Shown here piece after piece: positions 55,336-64,000 of a stretch of DNA of 64,000 nt. The DNA lies in NCBI GenBank assembly GCA_963210315.1, contig OY723242.1:1364001-1428000 (forward strand). The letters are read 5' to 3'. This stretch comes from Rhynchopus euleeides. Lineage: Eukaryota; Euglenozoa; Diplonemea; Diplonemida; Diplonemidae. Position 1 is the first letter of the stretch. Every line of letters begins with the position of its first letter. Position numbers and translations under genes: made by a program. The notes beneath the pieces were generated by a model. It was not told the DNA's origin. It saw only the letters and a program-made list of their open reading frames with translations, and did no database searches.

Positions 55336-55949
55336 ATGGTCGACCCGGCAGTGACGAAGCAGAGCACAGTAAACCTGACCAACCCCGGTACGGGTGTTTC
55401 ACAGTGGTTCGCTCAGGTGCGATTTCCACAGTCCATCGATTCACGCGTGTGAGGTGGGGTTGTGCGTTGGGTTTCTTGCGTGTATTGCAGTGGCATGGCC
55501 ACATCGGGGGGTGACCACCACCCTCCCGCTCGTCTGTCTCCAATCACGCTGCATCACATCACACAGGTGCCATCAGCAGCGGGGTGCTGAAGGTGTACAA
55601 AGACGTCGACCCCGACCTTTTCTCTGGTCACTACCTCACGGTGCAGGGCATGATTCTGCTGGCGAAGGGGCTGAATGGTTTGTGGGTGTTTTGGTCCCTG
55701 CCTTCGCCCTCCATACGTCAGCTTTTGCACTCGAATGCAACGGAAAAAAAATGCGAAGTAGGAAGTGCTGGTGGGCGGATAGTTCTCAGATCATCCCTGC
55801 TCTGCCAGCGGGGTACGATCGGCCCGAAAGGTGTGTGGTTGGTGAAGCGAGCCGCCCACCCCACTCCCACCCCCACCCCGTCCCGCCAGCCCCAACAGTT
55901 CGTAAATCCGGGCACCGCCCTCTCCCCGGCACAGTGTGCTGCTTTCTGA
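55336..55949 (+). CDS. Possible small intron-containing gene (unrecognised)
   Basis: This is a tentative model. ATG at 55336 begins MVDPAVTKQSTVNLTNPG. A GT at 55388 and an AG at 55565-55566 would splice in frame to AISSGVLKVYKDVDPDLFSG and HYLTVQGMILLAKGLN. A second short intron (GT at 55678, AG at 55720-55721) would continue with AFALECNGKKM and RKCWWADSSQIIPALPAG. Alternatively the second frame runs unspliced to the stop at 55949. The amphipathic middle looks protein-like, but I recognise no family. If real, it would be the only clear cis-spliced gene in the window. It could equally be a gene relic. Confidence 0.25.
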
Positions 55950-56415
55950 CGGTCTGCTGAAGATACTTTAGTGCATGATGACACCAGTTAAAGCAACATT
56001 GGTCCATTCCCTGAAGCCAACACGGCTTGTGACTTCCACTTTAACTTAAAAGACAGAAGGAACCTGACCCCCGCTGCTTCGCCCCCTCCCCCCGCCCCTC
56101 CTTCCCCCAGCCCAGCCCACACCACCACCACCACCACCCAGCCGGATTCCGGATACACACACCCCACAATATGCAGGGATCCCAGCGCCAACACTACACA
56201 ACTTCTCACCCTCCACCCCCCCCCCCCCCCGACACAATGGTGCTCTGAGGTGCAGGGTTTTGAAGAGCTTCCCCCAGCATCCAACTGGCCAACCAACCAA
56301 ACGGAACTCCCAGCCTCGGGGTGGGGGGTGTCGGGTGGGGTGTGTGTTTGGGTGCAAGCGGGCCAGCCTGCCTGTCCTGTTGCTGCTAGACGTGGAGGTG
56401 TAGAGGCGAGACACG
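55950..56415. other. Spacer before the phospholipase C gene
   Basis: No gene is seen. It holds a (CCA)n run near 56121-56140 and a C tract near 56217-56230. The TAG at 56387-56389 after CCTGCCTGTCCTGTTGCTGC is the predicted trans-splice acceptor, 26 nt before the ATG. Confidence 0.55.
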
Positions 56416-58641
56416 ATGATGTGCTTTAACCTGAGCCGGTATGAGGACAATGTCCATGCGAACAACTTCCCCGAAATAGAGCATACCCCGGGCGAGCTGC
56501 ACGAGGCACGCAAGCAGCTTCAGGGGGGCGTGCAGGTTATCAAGTACGGCGGCAACGCCGTTGCGAAAGCCAAGGTGATCACACTGGATCCGACAGCGGT
56601 GAAGCTGGTTTACACGCCATCGAGCAAGTCTGTTGTGGATACCACAATATACATCAAAGACGTCGTCGAGCTGCGGGACATCCAGGTCGGTAAGGCGAAC
56701 CTGCCGGACACCGCTGTGTTTCGGAAGTGCACCCACATCCCCCAAGCCCAGCAGGATTTTTGCTCCAGCATTGTGTACAAACGGGACTCGAGGCACAAGT
56801 CGCTGAACCTCCAATTCCAAAGTGCGGCGGATAAAAAGAACTTTCAGACGGTGATTGCGTTTCTGGTGAACAACTCACGGAGAGCAGTCACAAAGGACCC
56901 GGAGACGATGCGAATCCTCGACCTGTGGATGCAGGCCGACCGGGACAACGACAGGAAGCTGACCCGCGAGGAGGTGACATTGCTGCTGCAGCGTCTGAAC
57001 GTGCAGCTCAACAAGTCAGCCCTCAAAGAGATGTTCCGCATTGCCGACAAGGACCAGTCGAACTTCCTGTCATTTGAGGAGTTCAAGCAGTTCTACAAGG
57101 CTCTTCACAAGCGGGAGGAGGTGGAGGTGATATTCAAGACCTACACTTCAGATAGCCTGCTGGACCGGGGAGCTCTCGTGAGCTTCCTGCGCAGCACGCA
57201 GATGGAGGAGGTGACGGACAAGCGAGTGACAGATCTCCTCTGCGAGTTCGGGTGCCCCAACAAGGGGCTGACACTGCCGCAGTTCACGAACTACCTCTTC
57301 TCGAAGCGGAACAGCTGGTGGAACACGCACGAGCAGGAGAGGGTCACGCAGGATATGAACGCGCCTCTGAATCACTACTACATCAGCAGCAGCCACAACA
57401 CCTATCTGACGGGGCACCAGCTGCATAGCCGGAGCAGCGTCGATATGTATAAGATCATCCTTGAGAGGGGATGCCGCTGTGTAGAGTTGGACTGCTGGGA
57501 TGGGGCTGACGGCGATCCCGAGATCTACCACGGGTACACCCGTACCACGAAGATCAAATTCCGGGATGTGTGCGATTCGATTGCAAAGTCTGCCTTCAAA
57601 ACCTCCGTGTATCCCGTCATCCTGTCTCTCGAGGTCCACACATCCGAGAAGCAGCAGATTGCGATGGCCCATATCATGCGCGAGTGTTTCGGGTCTTACC
57701 TCCTGCCACGGGGGCACGACCTGAAGCTGACGCCCGATGGGCTGAAGTATAAAATCCTGGTGAAGGGCAAAATGGCCTCCGAGCACTACGTCAAGCGTGA
57801 GGACGAGGACTCTGAGGACGACAAGGAGGAACCCAACGAAGTGAAGGAGAAGCGCGTCCAGGGCAACAAGCGGATCGCCCTGGCCCTCTCAGATGTCATC
57901 ACCATCCGTGCGACGAAGGTGAAGGACTGGGGGCTCAATTCCCAGCCCAACGAGATCCAAAGCTACTCGGAGGGCGCATGCTTACACCTGCTGTCCACCG
58001 ACCCGGCGCGTTTTATCGAGATGAACAGGAACATGCTCAGCAGGACCTACCCTAGCGGGACGCGCATCGCGAGTGATAATTACGACCCCTTCATCCCCTG
58101 GTCTGTCGGGGTGCAGTGCGTTGCGCTGAACCATCAGACAAACGACCATTATATGAGGTTGATGCGTGCCAAGTTTGAGGCGAACGGAGGGTGCGGCTAT
58201 CTTCTGAAGCCGCGCGAGCTGATCGGGAGTGTGGAAGACGACGCTCCGTGCCTCAAATTCGTCGTGACGGTGATCAGCGGAAGCCAGATCCCGAAGACGG
58301 GCGGGCGGGACGAGGTGGTCAACCCTTATGTGACCTTGCAGATCAACGGCACGAAGGACGACACGTCGGACATCCAGAAGACGAACATCGTGCGGAACAA
58401 CGGCTTCAGCCCTGTGTGGAGCAAGCAGTTCCCCTTCGCGATCAGGAGGCGCCACCTCGCGATGCTGACACTGCGTGTCATCGACAGCGACAGGGTTGTG
58501 GATGAGAAGATCGCGGAAGCGATCATCCCGCTGAGGCACCTGCGGCTGGGTTACCGCTGCGTCCCCCTCCGCAGCCTGGGGAAGGACATGTGCGAGCTGG
58601 AGAACGCTTATCTGTTCTGCAAGTTCAGCCTGGGCGTGTGA
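56416..58641 (+). CDS. Phosphoinositide-specific phospholipase C, delta-type
   Basis: This 741-residue enzyme hydrolyses PIP2 to IP3 and diacylglycerol at the membrane in response to calcium. Domains: PH-like (about 1-155); EF-hands with two canonical calcium loops (DRDNDRKLTREE, DKDQSNFLSFEE; about 165-300); catalytic X (about 312-440) with His327, Asn328, Glu357, Asp359, His372 and Glu406, each exactly 16 higher than in mammalian PLC-delta1; an acidic X-Y linker (EDEDSEDDKEE); catalytic Y with the LSRTYPSGTR substrate loop and GGCGYLLKP; and a C-terminal C2 domain (from LKFVVTVISG). Every catalytic residue is present. LSLEVH replaces the usual LSLENH. The order PH-EF-X-Y-C2 without SH2, PDZ or RA domains marks the delta class. 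The start follows a good acceptor. Confidence 0.95.
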   Translation: MMCFNLSRYEDNVHANNFPEIEHTPGELHEARKQLQGGVQVIKYGGNAVAKAKVITLDPTAVKLVYTPSSKSVVDTTIYIKDVVELRDIQVGKANLPDTAVFRKCTHIPQAQQDFCSSIVYKRDSRHKSLNLQFQSAADKKNFQTVIAFLVNNSRRAVTKDPETMRILDLWMQADRDNDRKLTREEVTLLLQRLNVQLNKSALKEMFRIADKDQSNFLSFEEFKQFYKALHKREEVEVIFKTYTSDSLLDRGALVSFLRSTQMEEVTDKRVTDLLCEFGCPNKGLTLPQFTNYLFSKRNSWWNTHEQERVTQDMNAPLNHYYISSSHNTYLTGHQLHSRSSVDMYKIILERGCRCVELDCWDGADGDPEIYHGYTRTTKIKFRDVCDSIAKSAFKTSVYPVILSLEVHTSEKQQIAMAHIMRECFGSYLLPRGHDLKLTPDGLKYKILVKGKMASEHYVKREDEDSEDDKEEPNEVKEKRVQGNKRIALALSDVITIRATKVKDWGLNSQPNEIQSYSEGACLHLLSTDPARFIEMNRNMLSRTYPSGTRIASDNYDPFIPWSVGVQCVALNHQTNDHYMRLMRAKFEANGGCGYLLKPRELIGSVEDDAPCLKFVVTVISGSQIPKTGGRDEVVNPYVTLQINGTKDDTSDIQKTNIVRNNGFSPVWSKQFPFAIRRRHLAMLTLRVIDSDRVVDEKIAEAIIPLRHLRLGYRCVPLRSLGKDMCELENAYLFCKFSLGV

Positions 58642-59989
58642 GGGAGAGCCAGCGGGTAACGCGCCGCATCCCCCACCACGACCCCCCACCGCCAAAAGAA
58701 GCGGCAACGCGTGCCGCCCGCCCCCACCCCCCTCCGGGAAACGTTCAAAAAAAAATGGGAGGGTGTGCAGTCGCCTAGCCCTTTGCAGTGCCCTGGTCCC
58801 TGTGATTTGTCAACACCAAAAAAAATGTCTTTCTGTCTGGCAAAAAAAGAAACCATCTGTGTGCTCGTTCAAACGAATAACGGAAACAGGGGGGCGGGCG
58901 GGGGGAGGTGGGCAGGTGGAAACCCGCGAAAGGTGGGGGGTGAGGGGTGAGACGCGTTGTTGATAACATGCACGTATTGGAGGAGGGGAGGGGTCTAGGA
59001 ATTGGGGCTTGGGGTTTTTCTCAATTGGTCACGGAGAAGGGGGGGGGGGGGGTGGGGGGGCAAGGTGCAATCAACATCTCTCTCATGAGGGCTCTTGTGT
59101 CAAGCTTGGCCACCCGATGTGTTTGTCAGGGTGTGGGGCGTTGGAGGGGGGGGTGGGGCGGTGGGTAAACAGTGCAAGCTTTCGCTCCTTATCCCGCGCG
59201 ATCCCGCGGGACACAGCTCACACACAGGCGTGGAACTTATTTTGGAGTCGTGTCAACCGCACCTCATGAGCAACCACTATAATCCCCTGCTCTTGGTCCG
59301 ATCACCACTCACGCCACACGCCAAAAGAACAGGCCTGCCCTGTTCTCTGCGACGCAACAGCTGCCCATCTTTCCCAGCCTTCCGCCCCGCTTTGTGTTCC
59401 CGCCCTGGTCGCTCCGTGTCCCCGCACGACATTGGTGCTGCACTATCTGCCCCTGCCTCCAACCTTCAAGGCCTGCCTTTGTATCGGATACCCACCCAGG
59501 TGTGATCGAGATAGTGGAAGCGATCAAAAAGTACAAGCCACTCTCTCTGAGATCTCAGAATGTTCACCTCACCCCTTTTCCCTTTTCTATCCTCCGACAC
59601 AAATCAGAGACTCACGGGGTCTTCGCTGGTCGTTATTATTCGTCAATCTTCGTCAGTTTTCAGCTAATTCAACAGCAAATGCACCTGCACTGACGACCAC
59701 CCCGTAGCGAAGACCCCCTCGATAATTTTACTAGTTACGAGCGACGAAGCGTAGCGAAGTCGCGAAGTAACGAAGGAAATCGTACGACTGAAGCTTTTGG
59801 ATTAGCACCTTCATGCCACTTCACAGGGCCTCAACACAGCCCTGAGACTGTGCGCTCAACAAAAAGTAGTCCGGAACTGTTCTCCCACACAGTTGCTGGA
59901 CAGGGTGTCGACAATAAAGCGAAAGGATTACGATTTTTTTACCTTCACTCTCGACAATTTAACCCCCCTCACGACACGCTGTCAGGAAC

Positions 59990-60510
59990 AATGTCGACCA
60001 GTCGAAATCGACAGACGACATGCGTTTCGACCGGTCGTTCGACAGTCGAAAATCGACAGGTTACCTGTCGAAATACCTGTCGAACGACCTGTCGACGACC
60101 GGTCGTTCGACAGAGGTTTCGACAGGTCGATTTTCGACTGTCGAAATCGACTGTCGAATTCGCAGGTATACCTGTCGAAATCGACAGTCGAAATCGACAG
60201 TCGATTTCGACTGTCGATTTCGACAGTCGGTTTCGACAGGTATTTCTGTCGATTTCGACTGTCGATTTTCGACTGTCGATTTCGACAGTCGATTTCGACA
60301 GGTATTTCTGTCGATTTCGACTGTCGATTTTCGACTGTCGAAATCGACAGTCGAAATCGACAGAAATACCTGTCGAAATCGACTGTCGATTTCGACAGTC
60401 GATTTCGACAGGAATACCTGTCGATTTCGACAGTCGAAAATCGACAGTCGATTTCGACAGGTATTTCTGTCGATTTTCGACAGGTATTCCTGTCGAAATA
60501 GACTGTCGTC
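59990..60510. repeat. TCGACAG/CTGTCGA self-complementary array 1
   Basis: About 500 bp are built almost only from TCGACAG and its reverse complement CTGTCGA, joined by short linkers such as AAA, TTT and AGGTATTTC. The quasi-palindromes TCGACAGTCGA and TCGACTGTCGA, and longer ones such as CAGGTATACCTG and CGACCGGTCG, recur throughout. Both strands stay open in several frames because the words lack stops. It can fold into many alternative hairpins. No coding role is likely. Confidence 0.85.
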
Positions 60511-61035
60511 AACTTTTTTGACTCGTCACTCTCTTGGAATCGTCGGGTCGTGACTCTGGAGCCGTTCCGATTTCGTCAGCAATTCTCCCCCCCTCCCTCC
60601 CCAGCCGAGAGAACATTTTTCTTCTGGCCCTGCATCCAGTGTTGCCTGCCTATGTGTTGCCCCTGTTGTGTCTGCGCCTGTGCCTCCCTGCCCTGTATTT
60701 TTTTGCCCTCACGGGTATCACGATACAGGGCAGTCCCCCCCCTCCTCCCCCCAAAAATCGTTCGCATCATCTTGGCGCCCATTCCTTCCACTTTCTGTGG
60801 ATGTGTTTGGTATTTCCGAACGGAATTTTCCAGCGTCAAGACTGATACCTCGCCGTTTTAGAGTCAGTCACTTCTACCGCCGCTGCGATTTGCGATACGG
60901 TAGTTGTGCAGAAATGCTAACATTTAATTTGCTCTGTGGAACCTGGACTGCACCTTCTGGGCTGTGAGTCTGTAGATAGTTGGACAGTTGCGGAACCCAT
61001 CCTTTGTGTGCCTCCGACTTGAGGAGCTGTCGACT

Positions 61036-61316
61036 TCAGAACCAAGGTTCAGAACGAAGATGACGACCTGCTGTGAGCTGCAAACCTTCTTGACACACCT
61101 ACCGTATCTGCATTACACTCGTGGTAATTCCATACCCCTGGAAACAGGAGACCGCCGTCTGTTCACAGATGGTCTTGAGCGTGGTAGCCATCTTTGCTAT
61201 GGAGTCACGATTAAGTCTTTGTGGTCACGTGGGCCCATGAGCAGCGGATACACTTGGAGTGGAGGGAGGGGGTGCGGTTCTGGAAAAGCGGGTCTGAATC
61301 TGGTCAAGGACGACTG
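61036..61316 (+). repeat. Diverged direct repeat, left copy
   Basis: It shares CTGCTGTGAGCTGCA, CTTGACACACCT, TTACACTCGTGG, GTGGTAGCCATCTTTGCTAT, CCATGAGCAGC and GGGTGCGGTTCTGGA, in that order, with 62045-62335. The two copies lie about 1 kb apart in the same orientation. They could be long terminal repeats of a small decayed element or simply two members of a dispersed family. Confidence 0.6.
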
Positions 61317-62044
61317 AGGGCTTCAGTTCGAGTTCAATGTGGGTCCAAGGGTACACAGGAGATCACTGCTTCATATTCAACCTGCTTGTCATCCTCTGGT
61401 TACTGTTCAACGGCTCGAACTCCTCGACTTTCCTTGGCTGACTGAAATGAAACGATACGTAAGTGCTGCTATTGTGTTGTTCCCCTGACAGAGGAACACA
61501 AGGGAAGGGAACTGCAGCTGTCCACGAAGTGGCTCGACGTAGCCACCTCACGCTGCCTAGAGGGTCGGTTCAGGTTGAAGCAGAGCAATTAAGTGTTAGG
61601 GGGATGCCTTTGGTCAAGGCCTTTTCTAAAAAAATTGACCCACGGCGCCTGGTTGTAGCTCGGTCTACGCCAGGTTCCACACCCCGTCATCGCAAAACGT
61701 ACACATACACAGAGGCAACCCGCAACGGGCCTCTGTGGTACGGGAGCCTGACGGGAGGAAATTTTGCCTTTTGGTCACAAAGGCGTCTTTTTTTGGAATA
61801 AATTGACCCGCAGGGTGGCTGAGTCTTATCAGACAGGCCGACCTACGTTGAACAGTGGAACCACACAACCTGTTCAACCTGCAAACCACCGGGGTGGCGG
61901 CTGAGTCCTCATCCCTGCCGTAGCATGCGATAAGCCTACGTCGACCTCCGCTACGGTCTCTCAACAACGGTCTTCACCAGTTGAACCCCGCGCGTCCGGG
62001 AAAGCCTGATCGTTTGGATCTTGTCCCTGTGATTCGAAGAACTG

Positions 62045-62335
62045 TGGGGTTCAGAACCAAGGATGAGGAACTGCTGTGAGCTGCACACTCTCTTGACACA
62101 CCTGCACGTATCTGCGTTACACTCGTGGGAAACCCGAACCCTGTATTTATACAGGAGACTTCCATCTGGGACAGTTTCTGTTCCAGATGAGCTTTGACAG
62201 TGGTAGCCATCTTTGCTATGGAGCCATCGTCATTGCTATCGTCGTCACTCGGACCCATGAGCAGCTGATACAATTGGTGTGGAAGGAGAGGGTGCGGTTC
62301 TGGATCAGCAGATCTGAATCTGAAACTGGTAAAGA
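62045..62335 (+). repeat. Diverged direct repeat, right copy
   Basis: This is the partner of 61036-61316, with the same ordered blocks and scattered substitutions. It ends shortly before the second TCGACAG array. Confidence 0.6.
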
Positions 62336-62414
62336 AACCCACGGGTCTGAGATGACTCAGTGTCTGAGTGACCGGGTCAGGTCACTCAGGCTGTCTACCG
62401 GTCAGTGAACCAGT

Positions 62415-62640
62415 ATCCGACCTGTCGAAGCTGTCGACAGGTATAGCTGTCGAAATCGACTGTCGACCTGTCGACAGTAAGCTGTCGACAGCTGTCGACT
62501 GTCGATTCGACTGTCGACCCGTCGACAGTCGACAGTCGATTTTGCTGTCGATCGACAGTCGATTCGACCTGTCGACTGTCGACAGTCGACAGTCGATTTT
62601 GCTGTCGATTCGACTGTCGAATCGACAGTCGAAGACCCCG
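62415..62640. repeat. TCGACAG/CTGTCGA self-complementary array 2
   Basis: It uses the same two words as array 1 with shorter linkers, often fused as GTCGACAGTCGAC and CTGTCGACAGCTGTCGAC. It lies about 150 bp before the NIPA gene. An internal duplication carries GTCGATTTTGCTGTCGAT twice (about 62537 and 62593). Confidence 0.85.
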
Positions 62641-62792
62641 ACAGCGCGTCGTCTCAACACATTCGCTCTCCCCCCCTCCCCCCCCCCCCCCCCCCTCAAC
62701 CACTCTACCACCCAATCACCCAATCACCCCCGCAGGGCGAAGTGGGTCCGGTGTTGTTTTTGGCATCGCCTCTCCACCCCCCACCCTCTGCC

Positions 62793-63938
62793 ATGATGAG
62801 CACCCTCGTCTCCTCCGACACCGCGAAAGAGGTATTGGGGGACGCGCTGGTGGTGCTTGCCTGCTTCATGAGCTGCATCGGGGTGAACCTGCAGAAATGG
62901 GCGCATAACCACAACGAGGGGCTCCCTGTGGATCACCGGAGCAGCATGTACCTCAGCGGGAGGTGGTGGGCTGGCATTGCGATGATGGTGATGGCCAGCT
63001 TTATGGACCTCGCCGCACTGCCTCTAATCCCTCTCTCGCGGGTCGCTGCATTGGGGAGCACGACGCTTGTCGCAAATGTTCTTATCACCCCCTGGTTCCA
63101 GCGGGAGCGGCTCACCCGCCATGACACGCTCGGATGCATCGTCACCGTGATGGGCTCCTCCATCGCCTGCTACTTCGGCGCCACCCGGCAGCCGGATCTC
63201 AACCAAGAGCTGCTCGTCAGCCTCATCACAGCGCCGCTCTTCATCCGCTACACTCTCTGCGTGTTGGGGGTCGTGGTTGCCTACATGTATCTTATCACAC
63301 ACTACAACCATGTCGAGGACGAGCTGCGCCAGGCAAACCTCATCGGCGGTGCAGGTCAGCCTGAGGTGTTGGAGTGCATCTGGGCATACGATCATCTGGA
63401 TCTGATCGAGCGGCGGGGCCTCGATGTCGAGGCGGTGCCTGATGACGTCCCGCTGCCCGAGGTGGGGCGGGGTGGTGGTGGTGGTGGTGGTGGCGGCCCC
63501 GTGTTTGTGACGCGGTTTGGGCCCCAGTTCTACCCCACGGTGCACGCGTCCCTGGGAGGCCTGCTGGGCGGGCACTCCATCATGTTCGCGAAGAGTGCGA
63601 TCGTCGTTGCCGATGAGTTCTTCCAGAACTGGTCTGCCGTGACGCTTGCCCTGGCGCTGGTTGGGGGCGCGTTCACGCTCCTCACCATCTGGGGGCAGGT
63701 GCATTACCTCAACAGGGCGCTGAAGATCTACAAGGACGTCCTCTTCGTCCTGCCGATCTATCAGGCCTTCTGGGTTGTGTCCGGCGTGGCGAGCGGCCTT
63801 ATCTACTACCAGGAGTACAGGAGGATCCCGAGGACCGATCTGTGGGCGTTTGCCGTTGGCGTGTTCCTCACGCTCTCCGGCCTTGTAGTGCTGGGGATGA
63901 GGCGGAGTCTTGTAGGCGGCAAGGTGTTGCACCCTTAG
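62793..63938 (+). CDS. NIPA-type magnesium transporter
   Basis: This 381-residue polytopic membrane protein of the NIPA (DUF803) family in the drug/metabolite transporter fold should move Mg2+ across a membrane. It has about nine hydrophobic segments. Family features: the first helix followed by NLQKWAHN (like the ILQKKG segment), RWWAGIAMMVMASFMDLAA, the PLSRVAALGSTTLVANVLI helix, GGLLGGHSIMFAKS, and LNRALKIYKDVLFVLPIYQ before the last helices, matching the LN.AL..F....V.PIYY signature. The central loop is unusually long and acidic and contains a run of nine Gly. The start is the first of two ATGs; the frame is open 51 bases further upstream but without an ATG. Ion choice is inferred from the family. 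Confidence 0.88.
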   Translation: MMSTLVSSDTAKEVLGDALVVLACFMSCIGVNLQKWAHNHNEGLPVDHRSSMYLSGRWWAGIAMMVMASFMDLAALPLIPLSRVAALGSTTLVANVLITPWFQRERLTRHDTLGCIVTVMGSSIACYFGATRQPDLNQELLVSLITAPLFIRYTLCVLGVVVAYMYLITHYNHVEDELRQANLIGGAGQPEVLECIWAYDHLDLIERRGLDVEAVPDDVPLPEVGRGGGGGGGGGPVFVTRFGPQFYPTVHASLGGLLGGHSIMFAKSAIVVADEFFQNWSAVTLALALVGGAFTLLTIWGQVHYLNRALKIYKDVLFVLPIYQAFWVVSGVASGLIYYQEYRRIPRTDLWAFAVGVFLTLSGLVVLGMRRSLVGGKVLHP

Positions 63939-64000
63939 GAGGCCTGCAAGTATTGTTGGGGGGGGGTCTCAGTGGTTCGGTGCCCTGAAATGGTGGTGTT
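63939..64000. other. 3' flank of the NIPA gene
   Basis: Only 62 bases remain, with a G tract at about 63958-63967. Nothing else is seen. Confidence 0.6.

Larger units (their letters stand above)
58642..62792. other. Gene-free region between phospholipase C and NIPA genes
   Basis: No gene is supported in about 4.1 kb. In order: G-rich runs (near 58888-59170); a copy of the dispersed GCGAAGTAACGAAGG repeat (59715-59900); the first TCGACAG array (59990-60510); unremarkable DNA; a pair of diverged direct repeats (61036-61316 and 62045-62335); the second TCGACAG array (62415-62640); and a long C tract (62670-62694). The AG at 62734-62735 after CAATCACCCCCGCAG is the likely acceptor for the NIPA gene. 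Confidence 0.55.

Noticed and set aside
59850..60553. Overlapping 176-223-residue frames on both strands
   Set aside because: They translate the TCGACAG/CTGTCGA array, which has no stops on either strand.

Overview
This is a GC-rich nuclear eukaryotic window, most likely from a diplonemid-like euglenozoan protist (inference). The supported genes are long, lack introns in their open frames, and all lie on the + strand. Most have a polypyrimidine tract and an AG 20-60 nt (usually 20-26 nt) before the first credible ATG, as expected for polycistronic transcription with spliced-leader trans-splicing. No spliced-leader RNA, tRNA or rRNA gene was recognised, so the lineage is not proven. The products are eukaryotic: ionotropic glutamate receptor-like channels, an iduronate-2-sulfatase-like sulfatase, DUF4116 repeat proteins with a ubiquitin-like head, a delta-type phosphoinositide phospholipase C and a NIPA-type magnesium transporter.

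Layout. From 1 to about 29.2 kb lies a tandem array of one receptor gene: the 3' end of one copy at the left edge, then four full copies. The first units are about 4.79 kb. The last two carry 6-7 kb spacers and are 9.56 and 9.94 kb long. Copies 2, 3 and 4 look identical over the coding region, while copy 1 is a mosaic of identical and diverged patches. From 29.2 to 38.8 kb there is gene-free, repeat-rich DNA: about 5 kb of minisatellite inside a small dispersed element, followed by a mariner-type MITE. A sulfatase gene lies at 38.9-40.4 kb. From 40.4 to 44.5 kb there is a hAT-type element with target duplication and a transposase remnant.

From 44.5 to 55.2 kb there are three tandem DUF4116 genes (A, B, C), broken by retroposon-like insertions with 18-19 bp target duplications. 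Copy C keeps the empty site for the insertion seen in A and B. The complete phospholipase C is at 56.4-58.6 kb and the NIPA transporter at 62.8-63.9 kb. Between them are two unusual arrays built almost wholly from TCGACAG and its reverse complement CTGTCGA.

How the genes relate. The glutamate-receptor-like channels and the calcium-binding phospholipase C would both fit calcium signalling, but the window shows no operon-like functional coupling. Neighbouring genes share only strand and trans-splicing signals. The strongest leads are the insertions that interrupt the DUF4116 genes, the fixed-position variability among DUF4116 repeats, the mosaic receptor array and the self-complementary TCGACAG arrays.
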